Positions 5,325 to 11,720 of a DNA stretch of 11,720 nt are shown here, one piece after another. The DNA comes from Hungateiclostridiaceae bacterium UBA3922. GTDB taxonomy: Bacteria > Bacillota > Clostridia > Acetivibrionales > DTU013. The notes beneath the pieces were generated by a model. It saw only the letters and a list, made by a program, of their open reading frames with translations. It was not told the DNA's origin and made no database searches. The position numbers and the translations under genes were made by a program. Numbering within the stretch: position 1 is the stretch's first letter; each line of letters starts with the position of its first letter. The stretch covers positions 1 to 11,720 of the forward strand of contig DGEQ01000151.1 of assembly GCA_002386045.1 (NCBI GenBank), given 5' to 3'.

Positions 5325-7205
5325 ATGGACGGGGCAGGAGCAGAAAACCATTATGCGATTGCACGAAAGTTGGGACAGAAAGAATACTCCAGGAGCATTT
5401 CCAAGGGTATGACGGGGTACCTTCCGTCACTGGAAGGCATTCTTAAGAATATAGAAATAATATACGAGATCGATCTTGGCGTCGTGGAGATCCCGCTCAA
5501 GAAGATCGTAGGCACATATACGAATGCCAGGAGCAGGTCGTTCGCTGTCAATTTCATGCCTTTGCTGACGCCGAGGACGGAGTTCGCATCCAAGTGGACA
5601 GCACTGTGTGAGGCGCACCTGAAAGAGGGCATCAGGGACCCGATCAAGGTTTATGAATACCTGAACTGGTTCTATGTCGTCGAAGGCAACAAGAGGGTCA
5701 GCGTCCTGAAGTACTTCGACGGATGGTCTTTCCAGGGCAGGGTCATGAGGCTCGTGCCGAAAAGGGACGAGACCGATGACAATATATCGATATACTACGA
5801 GTTCCTCGATTTTTACAAGAAGACCCGCATAAACGCCATCTGGTTCACCAGGAGGAATTCTTTCAACAAGCTGATGGGGTACCTGGAGAATTTCGAACCG
5901 GGGCGGGACCTGACCGGGTTCGATAAGTACAAGTATTTCACCAACTCCATATACCTGCCTTTCAGGAAGATCTACCTCGAGTTGGGCGGACAGGAACTCC
6001 CGATCACCACGGGCGACGCTTTCCTCGAGTACATAACCATTTACGGCATGCCGAAGGAAATAGACGAGGACAAGGTCAGGGCCAGGCTGTCCAGCCTGCT
6101 CATAGAACTGGACCAGATGACCGGCAACAAGCCCGTGGATATACAGACGGTGCCCATGGAGACCGGCGAAGGCCTGATCTCGACGCTGACGGCGTTCGTG
6201 AAGCCGAAGAAGGAGCTGAAGGTCGCGTTCGTGTATGCAAAGGACGCGAAGACCTCGAGCTGGACCTATGCGCAGGAAATGGGAAGGATCCACGTCAGCA
6301 AGGTCTTCGGCGACCTTATAAGCACTTCGTACGTGGACAACGTGCCTGAGGCGCCTGAAGCCTATGAAACGCTGAAGAGGCTGGCAAAGGAGGGTAATGA
6401 CGTGGTGTTCGTGACGAGTCCGGCCTTTATCAACGCGACGCTCAAGGCGGCCATGGCGTTCCCGGAGACCAAGTTCCTCAACTGTTCAGAGACCCATTCC
6501 TACAAGCACGTGAACACCTACTACGGGAGGATCTACGAGCCAAGGTTCCTTGCCGGCATCGCTGCCGGGGTTGTGACGAAAACGAACCTGCTCGGGTATG
6601 TCGGGACGATGCCTGTTCCCGGCGTGATAAACGGCATCAATTCCTTTGCGCTCGGCGCCAGGATGGTCAACCCGGACGCCAGGGTCAGGACGGTGTTCCT
6701 GGACCGGTGGGATGATGCCGATGAGGCCAAAGCCGCCAGCGAGTCCCTTATAAGCCAGGGATGTGACGTGATCGCGCACCATGATACGCTGTCGGACAGG
6801 TCCGTCACAAGCGAATACGGCGTTTACGCGGTCGTCACCGGCGAAAACGGGACTATCCATGAGCATATCGCCGCCCCGGTCTGGAACTGGGGGATATTCT
6901 ACGAAAAAATGCTGCACAACATCATGAAAAGTTCCAGGAGATCCCACGGTCCCGGACAGAAGGTGGTCAACTTCTGGTGGGGGATGGATTCGGGCATCGT
7001 GGATTTCTTCTATTCGAGAAGGCTCGTGCCGCCCGAGACACAGAAACTCCTGGACTTCATGATAAAGATGATCAGCAACGGGCTCTACCACCCGTTTACC
7101 GGGCCCATATACAGCCAGGACGGCACCCTTATGGTAAAAAAGGGCGAAGTAGCCACCCGGGAACAGATCATAAATATGGACTGGTTCGTGGATATCGTCG
7201 AATAA
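5325..7205 (+). CDS. Cytosolic ParB-like domain / BMP (PnrA-type) ligand-binding fusion
   Basis: A 626-residue protein with two parts. Residues about 50-135 resemble a ParB/sulfiredoxin-like fold: EIPLKKI, then DPIKVYEYLNWFYVVEGNKR with the Gx(K/H)R-type motif and a following helix. Residues about 297-535 resemble the BMP family (PF02608, nucleoside-binding PnrA/Med-like proteins): LKVAFVYAKDAKTSSW, a GNDVVFVTSPAF strand-turn, RIYEPRFLAGIAAG, NLLGYVGTMPVPGVINGINSFALG and the APVWNWG region. There is no signal peptide or lipobox, so the ligand domain should face the cytosol, unlike ordinary ABC-transporter BMP lipoproteins. No permease or ATPase gene follows. The start at 5325 is fixed by AAGGAGG (5311-5317) 7 nt upstream; the longer frame to 5256 has no such site. 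The role is unknown; a purine-nucleoside sensor or regulator is an inference. Confidence 0.72.
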   Translation: MDGAGAENHYAIARKLGQKEYSRSISKGMTGYLPSLEGILKNIEIIYEIDLGVVEIPLKKIVGTYTNARSRSFAVNFMPLLTPRTEFASKWTALCEAHLKEGIRDPIKVYEYLNWFYVVEGNKRVSVLKYFDGWSFQGRVMRLVPKRDETDDNISIYYEFLDFYKKTRINAIWFTRRNSFNKLMGYLENFEPGRDLTGFDKYKYFTNSIYLPFRKIYLELGGQELPITTGDAFLEYITIYGMPKEIDEDKVRARLSSLLIELDQMTGNKPVDIQTVPMETGEGLISTLTAFVKPKKELKVAFVYAKDAKTSSWTYAQEMGRIHVSKVFGDLISTSYVDNVPEAPEAYETLKRLAKEGNDVVFVTSPAFINATLKAAMAFPETKFLNCSETHSYKHVNTYYGRIYEPRFLAGIAAGVVTKTNLLGYVGTMPVPGVINGINSFALGARMVNPDARVRTVFLDRWDDADEAKAASESLISQGCDVIAHHDTLSDRSVTSEYGVYAVVTGENGTIHEHIAAPVWNWGIFYEKMLHNIMKSSRRSHGPGQKVVNFWWGMDSGIVDFFYSRRLVPPETQKLLDFMIKMISNGLYHPFTGPIYSQDGTLMVKKGEVATREQIINMDWFVDIVE

Positions 7206-7235
7206 AATAAGTGGTGCATTGCACCACTTATTTTA
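7203..7235. terminator. Bidirectional terminator containing the stop codon
   Basis: A perfect 15-bp inverted repeat (7203-7217 with 7221-7235) encloses an ATT loop. The GC core GTGGTGC/GCACCAC is flanked by AAAATAA and TTATTTT, so a U-tract is present in RNA read from either strand. The TAA stop of the BMP-fusion gene (7203-7205) is the first triplet of the stem. The convergent metallophosphoesterase gene ends at 7269, 34 bases away, so the element should end both transcripts. Confidence 0.9.
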
Positions 7236-7268
7236 TCCACGATCTGTCATCAAACCCCCGGTCCGCAC

Positions 7269-7868
7269 CTAAAACTCGCAATCCATCAGGTAATACCCGT
7301 ATGCATTTACTATCGTGGTGTTTTTGTAATGGATGATCCTTGAACGGCGGCCGTAGTTCAGGTGCTGGTGGCCGTGGAAAAAGTACCTGGGCGAATGCCT
7401 GTCCAGCAGTTCGACGAAACTTTTGAACCCGGTGTGGGCGCGGTCGTCCCCGTCGCCCAGGCCGTAAGCCGGTGCATGGGTGAGCAGTATGTCGAAGCCC
7501 CTGTGCTTCCTGATGGTCCACCTGAGCCTGTGGATCCGCCTGCGCATCTGCTCCTCGGTGTACTGGAACTCCCCGTAGTTGTAGTTCATACACCCTCCAA
7601 GCCCCAGGATCCTTATGCCTTTGTGCACCAGGATCCTGCCGTCCGCCGATTCGCAGCCCTCGGGCGGATGGGTCAGGTAACGTCCGTTATGGTTCCCGGG
7701 CACGTAATAGAGGGGAGCCTTTATCATCGTCACCAGGAATGACAGGTACTCGGCCTTCAGGTCGCCGCACGACAAAACAAGCTCCACGTCCCTGAAGCGT
7801 TCCCTGTCGAAATAATCCCATATGTAAGGCTCTTCACGGTCTGATACGACCAGTATCTTCATTTTCAC
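7269..7868 (-). CDS. Calcineurin-like metallophosphoesterase
   Basis: A 199-residue soluble protein with the ordered metallophosphoesterase motifs: SDREEP (Asp10) in place of the usual DxH, CGDLK (Asp36), GNHNG (Asn59, His60), THAPAYG (His131) and GHQHL (His166, His168). It would be a small single-domain hydrolase of phosphomonoesters or phosphodiesters with two metal ions. The substrate cannot be read from sequence. The first metal motif lacks its histidine, having D-x-E instead; this may be a subfamily trait rather than damage, since all other motifs are intact. The start is GTG at 7866-7868, with GAGG (plus-strand 7877-7880) 8 nt upstream; the ATG two codons on is too far from it. It has its own promoter within the divergent region shared with asnS and ends at the shared terminator. 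Confidence 0.88.
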   Translation of the reverse strand: MKMKILVVSDREEPYIWDYFDRERFRDVELVLSCGDLKAEYLSFLVTMIKAPLYYVPGNHNGRYLTHPPEGCESADGRILVHKGIRILGLGGCMNYNYGEFQYTEEQMRRRIHRLRWTIRKHRGFDILLTHAPAYGLGDGDDRAHTGFKSFVELLDRHSPRYFFHGHQHLNYGRRSRIIHYKNTTIVNAYGYYLMDCEF

Positions 7869-7883
7869 ATTGATTTCCTCATA

Positions 7884-7912
7884 TTGTTTTTACACCTTTT
7901 AAGTATTATACT
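7884..7912 (+). promoter_or_regulatory. Probable promoter of the asnS operon
   Basis: TTGTTT (7884-7889) and TATACT (7907-7912) are separated by 17 nt on the plus strand. A start near 7919 would leave a leader of about 150 nt before asnS. No other promoter candidate lies between here and 8071. The -35 is only partly consensus. Confidence 0.55.
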
Positions 7913-7934
7913 TGATTTAAAAGAACAATGTAAA
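7905..7934 (-). promoter_or_regulatory. Promoter of the metallophosphoesterase gene
   Basis: On the minus strand TTTACA (7934-7929) and a perfect TATAAT (7910-7905) are separated by 18 nt; reading the -35 as TTACAT gives 17. The -10 ends 36 bases upstream of the GTG start. Its -10 overlaps the plus-strand -10 inside the palindrome at 7901-7913. Confidence 0.72.
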
Positions 7935-8070
7935 GGGCACGGGATGCGCGCATCGGGACCAGGTGCCGCTTCCGGCTGCCATTAAGGTATATACCCGGAA
8001 GGGACTTCTGACAAACAGGCCGGCCGGGCCGAATGATCCGCAAAACACTTCAGCGAAAGGGAGGAAACAG
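7919..8070 (+). other. Structured 5' leader of asnS
   Basis: The leader holds a perfect 12-nt palindrome GATGCGCGCATC (7943-7954), a CTTCCGG/CCGGAAG stem (7969-7975 with 7995-8001) whose loop includes the palindrome GGTATATACC (7986-7995), and a GGCCGGCC stretch near 8020. I do not find the conserved T-box sequence or an intrinsic terminator, so a classical tRNA-sensing leader is not supported. The GGGAGG site at 8059-8064 appears unpaired. Confidence 0.35.
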
Positions 8071-9462
8071 ATGAAAGTAGAAATAAAACGGTTGTACAGG
8101 GATCCGGCGCCTTACATCGACCAGGAGATAGAAGTGGCAGGCTGGATCAGGACGATAAGGAATTCAAAAACGTTCGGATTCATCGAACTGAACGACGGGT
8201 CGTTCCTGAAGAATCTGCAGATTGTGTTTGAAGAAGGGGTCGTCGACAACTACAACGAAGTCGCAAAGCTGAACCAGGGCACGTCGATCAGGGCCCGCGG
8301 GACGCTCGTTGCCACGCCCGGGGCAAAACAGCCATTCGAACTGAAGGCAAAGAGCATTGAGATAGAAGGGATCTGCGTTCCGGAATATCCGCTGCAGAAA
8401 AAACGCCATTCATTCGAATTCCTGCGCACGATAGCCCACCTGAGGCCGAGGACGAACACGTTTTCCGCGGTCTTCCGGCTCAGGAGCGCGCTTTCATATG
8501 CCATACACCGTTTCTTCCAGGAGAGAGGGTTCGTGTATGTCCACACGCCCATCATAACGACGAGCGACTGCGAGGGTGCTGGAGAAATGTTCAGGGTCAC
8601 CACGATGGATCCTGACAACATACCGAGGGACGAAAACGGCAATGTCGATTACTCGCAGGACTTTTTCGGCAGGCAGACGAGCCTGACCGTCAGCGGCCAG
8701 CTTGCCGGAGAGACTTACTGCATGGCGTTCGGCAAGATATACACGTTCGGTCCCACGTTCAGGGCCGAGAACTCGAACACCACGAGGCATGCGGCAGAGT
8801 TTTGGATGATAGAGCCAGAGATCGCGTTTGCCGATCTCGATGACGACATGCAGCTTGCAGAGGAAATGATGAAATACCTGATAAACTACTGCCTTGAGGA
8901 CCTGCCCGAGGAGATGGAGTTTTTCAACAGCTTCATCGACAACGGCCTGCTGGAAAGGCTGAACAACATAGTTGAGTCCGACTTCGGGCGACTGACATAT
9001 ACTGAAGCTGTCAGCATACTCGAGAAGAACAACTCCGGCTTCCAGTACCCCGTCAAATGGGGTTCCGACCTGCAGACCGAGCACGAGCGCTACCTGACGG
9101 AAAAGGTGTTCAAAAAGCCTGTGTTCATAACCGACTATCCGAAGGATATAAAGGCGTTCTACATGAGGCTCAACGATGACGGGAAGACCGTTGCGGCAAT
9201 GGATCTGCTGGTCCCGGGCGTGGGCGAGATCATAGGGGGCAGCCAGAGGGAAGAAAGGTACGATCTGCTGGCGAAGAGGATAGAGGAACTTGGCATGGAT
9301 ATCGAAGATTACAAATGGTACCTGGACCTGCGTAAATACGGAGGGACGAAGCATGCCGGGTTCGGTCTCGGCTTCGAGCGGGCGGTCATGTACCTGACGG
9401 GAATGGCAAATATCAGGGACGTCATACCATTCCCGAGAACGGTAAGATCCGCGGAATTCTGA
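8071..9462 (+). CDS. asnS: Asparaginyl-tRNA synthetase
   Basis: Charges tRNA-Asn with asparagine using ATP. The protein is 463 residues, the normal bacterial length. Residues about 17-105 form the anticodon-binding OB fold (EVAGWIRTIRNSKTFGFIEL). The class II catalytic core follows, with motif 2 FRAENSNTTRHAAEFWMIEP (230-249), the GEIIGGSQREERYD block (385-398) and motif 3 GFGLGFER (430-437). The HAAEFWMIEPE wording and an IGGSQRE block point to AsnRS rather than AspRS. The ATG at 8071 is preceded by GGGAGG (8059-8064) at 6 nt; the frame is open to 7963 but that part has no similarity. It is followed 126 bases later by the Gls24 gene with no terminator between, so co-transcription is likely. 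Confidence 0.96.
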   Translation: MKVEIKRLYRDPAPYIDQEIEVAGWIRTIRNSKTFGFIELNDGSFLKNLQIVFEEGVVDNYNEVAKLNQGTSIRARGTLVATPGAKQPFELKAKSIEIEGICVPEYPLQKKRHSFEFLRTIAHLRPRTNTFSAVFRLRSALSYAIHRFFQERGFVYVHTPIITTSDCEGAGEMFRVTTMDPDNIPRDENGNVDYSQDFFGRQTSLTVSGQLAGETYCMAFGKIYTFGPTFRAENSNTTRHAAEFWMIEPEIAFADLDDDMQLAEEMMKYLINYCLEDLPEEMEFFNSFIDNGLLERLNNIVESDFGRLTYTEAVSILEKNNSGFQYPVKWGSDLQTEHERYLTEKVFKKPVFITDYPKDIKAFYMRLNDDGKTVAAMDLLVPGVGEIIGGSQREERYDLLAKRIEELGMDIEDYKWYLDLRKYGGTKHAGFGLGFERAVMYLTGMANIRDVIPFPRTVRSAEF

Positions 9463-9588
9463 CCGCACGATCCAGCGGCCGCGCGGGGAAGATCCGGTAC
9501 GCAGGCGGGGGACATGGCAGCAGATGTGATCAGCAGCGTATCGCGAAACCATATCCCTAACCATATCGTTATAAAGGAGGCGTGTGAA

Positions 9589-9996
9589 ATGAGTGAACAG
9601 GCAATGGAACAGGCCAAAAGGGAAGACAGGATAAGGATCTCCGAGGAAGTTATCGCTACGATAGCAGGTATCGCGGCATCCGGCGATGAAAACGTAGCCT
9701 CGATGGGAGGCAGCTTCGTGGACGGGATCGCCGGCATGCTTGGCAGGAAAGCTCCCGGCAAGGGGATCAAGGTGGAGATGAAGGATAACCAGGTCATCAT
9801 CGATATGGCCGTAGTGATGCAGTACGGATGCAAGATCCATGAAGCAGCCCGCGAGATGCAGAAGAGGGTCAGGAGCGCGGTCGAGGATATGACAGGCCTT
9901 GAAGTCGTCAGTGTCAACGTCAATGTCCTTGGCGTAAATGTCAGCAAGGAGGCCGGGAAGGTCGAGGTGCTCGACGAGTTGCCGCCCAGGACATGA
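9589..9996 (+). CDS. Asp23/Gls24 family envelope stress protein
   Basis: A 135-residue soluble protein matching the Asp23 family (PF03780): IRISEEVIATIAGIAA near residues 15-30, a Gly-rich ASMGG...GIAGMLG segment (37-52), KGIKVEMKDNQVIIDMAVVMQYG (59-80), and the helix plus strand TGLEVVSVNVNVLGV (102-116). Family members such as staphylococcal Asp23 coat the inner membrane face through a membrane anchor and respond to cell-wall or alkaline stress. The ATG at 9589 is fixed by AAAGGAGG (9573-9580), 8 nt upstream. Its last four bases overlap the start of the DUF1638 gene (ATGA), which indicates translational coupling. No membrane helix is present. Confidence 0.9.
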   Translation: MSEQAMEQAKREDRIRISEEVIATIAGIAASGDENVASMGGSFVDGIAGMLGRKAPGKGIKVEMKDNQVIIDMAVVMQYGCKIHEAAREMQKRVRSAVEDMTGLEVVSVNVNVLGVNVSKEAGKVEVLDELPPRT

Positions 9997-10739
9997 GGTT
10001 CAGGTTGATTTCATGCGAGGTTTTCGCAAGGCCTGCATACCGTGCCGCGGCGAAATCCCCGCATATCGTGGATATGGCATTCACAAGGCTGAGGTCCCAC
10101 GTAAACCCGCATCAGCTGAGGCGTGAGATACAGGAGGCCATAGACAGTACCGCGGAAGGCTATGATGCCATCCTGCTCGGGTACGGCCTGTGCGGGAACA
10201 GCACGGCAGGGCTTAAGGCGCGCAGCATTCCCCTGGTCATACCAAGGGCCCATGACTGCTGCACGATTTTCCTGGGAAGCCGTGAGGCCTTCCTGGAACA
10301 TTTCGGACAGACTCCGAGTGCCCAGTGGTCGTCTGTCTGCTATTTCGAACGCCTGGGGGGATGGTACACGGACTGTGCGGCCGGGGTTACCACGTCCGAC
10401 TGGGCGGGATACCTTGAGGAGCTTATCCGGCAGTACGGTGAAGAGAACGCCCGGTACATCGCCGAAATGATGGCTCCGAAAAACGATGTGGGTTTCCTCA
10501 CGTTCATTGAGATCGAGGGGTTCGATGACCCGGAAGTCCGGGATTCTTTCGTGAAGCATGCAAAGGAAACGGGCAAAGACACCCGTTTCATCAGGGGAAG
10601 CACGAGGCTGATCGATGCGATGGTCAACGGGGACTGGGACGAAGAAGAGTTCCTCATCGTACCGCCCGGAGCGCAGACCGTCCCGGTCTATGATCACAGG
10701 ACCGTGATCACCTTCTCGGAAAAATGCCCGGATCATTAG
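9993..10739 (+). CDS. DUF1638 domain protein
   Basis: A 248-residue soluble protein matching DUF1638 (PF07796): YDAILLGYGLCGNSTAGL (57-73), then PLVIPRAHDCCTIFLGSR (80-97), which are that family's most conserved stretches. Cysteines at 8, 67, 89, 90, 116 and 128 and His87 cluster in the conserved part and could bind a metal or cofactor, though this is inference. The biochemical function is not established; from memory the family is common in strict anaerobes, often in genomes rich in corrinoid methyltransferases, but no such gene is nearby here. The ATG lies inside the stop codon of the Gls24 gene, with only a weak CCAGGA upstream, so initiation probably relies on coupling. The stop TAG is at 10737-10739 and no terminator follows. 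Confidence 0.85.
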   Translation: MRFRLISCEVFARPAYRAAAKSPHIVDMAFTRLRSHVNPHQLRREIQEAIDSTAEGYDAILLGYGLCGNSTAGLKARSIPLVIPRAHDCCTIFLGSREAFLEHFGQTPSAQWSSVCYFERLGGWYTDCAAGVTTSDWAGYLEELIRQYGEENARYIAEMMAPKNDVGFLTFIEIEGFDDPEVRDSFVKHAKETGKDTRFIRGSTRLIDAMVNGDWDEEEFLIVPPGAQTVPVYDHRTVITFSEKCPDH

Positions 10740-10809
10740 ACATTGCGGCCGAATCTTCGTATTATCTTATGGATACACAATGAAGATGCACTGGAAGAGG
10801 AGAATGGAT

Positions 10810-11301
10810 ATGCGAAGATTGCGTCGGTCAAGGAGAAACAAGGTAATACTTGGGGTGTGCGGCGGACTGGCCGAATACCTGAACATAGACGTGGTGATCG
10901 TAAGGATCGTTGCCATACTGTCATTATTCATGGGCTGGGGCTTAATCATCTATATCGTCGCAGCGCTGATAATGCCCGAGGACAAGGGCTATGCACCCGG
11001 CGGGGACAGTTGGGGCCAGGGCGGCGGCACGGCGGGATACGACAGCACGTATTCGGACCCGGGCATGGGGGCCGGTGCGGACTATGATGCAGGTAACGAC
11101 TATTTCGCTGATGACAGTTGGGACCGGCCTGCCAGGTATGATTCCGAAAAGACAAAGTACATCATCGGCGCCATACTGATCGGCATCGGCGTCATTTCCC
11201 TTGGCAGCAGGATCCTGCCGAACCTGTTCAAGCTCGATTATATGCTGCCGGTGCTTCTCATAATCATCGGCGGGATAATACTGTACAAAGGCAGAAGGTA
11301 G
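10810..11301 (+). CDS. PspC domain membrane protein with C-terminal membrane hairpin
   Basis: A 163-residue protein. Residues 1-58 are a PspC domain (PF04024): basic start MRRLRRSRRNKVILGVCGGL, AEYLNID, then the membrane helix around 30-55 ending in MPEDKG. A 55-residue acidic Gly/Tyr/Asp-rich linker (58-112) leads to two hydrophobic segments (116-131 and 143-158) like those ending LiaF/DUF5668-type proteins. PspC proteins act in membrane stress signalling. The ATG at 10810 is chosen because GAGGAG (10797-10802) lies 7 nt upstream and family members begin with this Arg/Lys-rich motif. In-frame ATGs at 10780, 10786 and 10804 are worse placed. It starts 70 bases after the DUF1638 stop and 14 bases before the next frame, so it may be in one operon with both. 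Confidence 0.87.
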   Translation: MRRLRRSRRNKVILGVCGGLAEYLNIDVVIVRIVAILSLFMGWGLIIYIVAALIMPEDKGYAPGGDSWGQGGGTAGYDSTYSDPGMGAGADYDAGNDYFADDSWDRPARYDSEKTKYIIGAILIGIGVISLGSRILPNLFKLDYMLPVLLIIIGGIILYKGRR

Positions 11302-11315
11302 ACGGCGGGGATCCG

Positions 11316-11720
11316 ATGGAAGCATATATGACGGTGAAATTTCCGGATACGGCAAAACTCATGAAAAACTGCCTGGAGATGTGGGAAAGCACTCCGGACA
11401 GCTTTCCTTTATTTGACAGGCGATATACAGACAGCGAACGTGCTGTCAATAATGCCAGGATCAAAAAATCCATCGATGAATTAGCAGGGCTTGTTGCCGG
11501 GTTTGGCGGCAAACCCGGGGAAGACCCCGCCAGGTGGGGTTCCCGTCTCAAAAAGCTTATCTATGACTGCGGCGTGGACGTTGCAGGATTCGACGGCGCG
11601 GACATGAGGCTGTTGCTTGACGGAGGGTTTTGTGACGTTACGGCCGGCTTTATCGAGCAGGCCCGCGCATTCGACCTGTCCGTCAGGCTGGATGACATAC
11701 TCCAGGCCTTGAGGAATGCC
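11316..11720 (+). CDS. Unrecognised protein, 3' truncated; possible class 1 isoprenoid-synthase-like
   Basis: An open frame of 135 codons runs from ATG 11316 to the last base of the window with no stop. It starts 15 bases after the PspC stop, behind GGGG (11307-11310), a weak ribosome binding site. The product is soluble and helical, with a basic/acidic N-terminal region (KNCLEMWESTPDSFPLFDRR), a Gly-Pro turn at about 63-71, and a later part LLLDGGFCDVTAGFIEQARA followed by RLDDILQALRNA. That last stretch reminds me of proteins annotated as class 1 isoprenoid biosynthesis enzymes, where the helix continues into an N-terminal substrate pocket, but this is from memory and the diagnostic Asp-rich motifs would lie beyond the window. 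Coding status is well supported by frame length, codon use and tight spacing; function is not. Confidence 0.6.
   Translation, partial: MEAYMTVKFPDTAKLMKNCLEMWESTPDSFPLFDRRYTDSERAVNNARIKKSIDELAGLVAGFGGKPGEDPARWGSRLKKLIYDCGVDVAGFDGADMRLLLDGGFCDVTAGFIEQARAFDLSVRLDDILQALRNA
11497..11518. repeat. Perfect 9-bp inverted repeat inside a coding region
   Basis: CCGGGTTTG (11497-11505) and CAAACCCGG (11510-11518) flank a GCGG loop. The element lies about 180 bases into the truncated gene, encoding a Gly-rich turn. It has no T-run, so it is not an intrinsic terminator. It could slow RNA polymerase or ribosomes, or be a coincidence of GC-rich codons. Confidence 0.4.

Noticed and set aside
5185..5412. Small frame between the PDZ and BMP genes
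   Set aside because: No ribosome binding site, and it overlaps the BMP gene start in another frame.
7951..7966. Possible T-box-like core in the asnS leader (GGGACCAGGTGCCGC)
   Set aside because: It differs from the T-box consensus at several fixed positions and no terminator/antiterminator pair follows.
8494..9840. 448-codon open frame antisense to asnS and the Gls24 gene
   Set aside because: It lies opposite two certain genes, has no ribosome binding site or plausible domain, and such mirror frames are common opposite GC-rich codons; other long antisense frames (2651-3631, 2065-2796, 5427-6293, 10011-10736) were rejected likewise.
11497..11518. Perfect hairpin as a terminator or mobile-element end
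   Set aside because: It lies within a continuous coding frame, lacks a T-run and has no partner repeat.

Overview
This looks like the end of a contig from an endospore-forming clostridial Firmicute; the exact family cannot be fixed. The evidence is a Spo0E-type phosphatase tail, two ECF-transporter S components, a SEC-C protein, an Asp23/Gls24 protein, a PspC protein, strong AAGGAGG-type ribosome binding sites, consensus sigma-A promoters and Rho-independent hairpins. Codon use is distinctive and uniform across the window, with frequent AGG for Arg and ATA for Ile, so I see no obvious transferred island. The first 19 bases are the Tn5 mosaic-end adapter used in tagmentation libraries, so biological sequence begins at about base 20.

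Layout. Bases 22-108: C-terminal tail of a Spo0E-like gene (+), overlapping tail to tail with an ECF S component on the minus strand (87-887). A 306-base divergent intergenic region with a leader hairpin separates this from a second, unrelated ECF S component (+, 1194-1781). That gene is followed by a hairpin-rich 3' region ending in a strong terminator (1891-1926). A near-consensus sigma-A promoter (2012-2039) then drives a probable operon: SEC-C protein (2092-2589), NADP-type isocitrate dehydrogenase (2678-3901), a polytopic membrane PDZ protein resembling MinJ in architecture (3916-5166), and a cytosolic fusion of a ParB-like domain to a BMP/PnrA-type ligand-binding domain (5325-7205). It ends in a 15-bp perfect hairpin (7203-7235) that contains the last stop codon and also serves the convergent metallophosphoesterase gene (-, 7269-7868).

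The metallophosphoesterase and the next plus-strand operon start from overlapping divergent promoters sharing a palindromic -10 region (7901-7913). The plus-strand operon encodes asparaginyl-tRNA synthetase (8071-9462, after a structured leader of about 150 nt), an Asp23/Gls24 protein (9589-9996) and a DUF1638 protein (9993-10739, overlapping by 4 nt). Then come a PspC-domain membrane protein (10810-11301) and the 5' 405 bases of an open reading frame cut by the window edge (11316-11720), which may belong to a class 1 isoprenoid-synthase-like family.

Most of the window is housekeeping: vitamin/cofactor uptake, central carbon metabolism, tRNA charging and envelope proteins. The least explained parts are the signal-peptide-less ParB-like/BMP fusion co-transcribed with a PDZ membrane protein, the structured RNA region at 1782-1926, the symmetric divergent promoter, and the truncated gene at the right edge. 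I see no CRISPR array, insertion sequence, tRNA, rRNA or phage gene.
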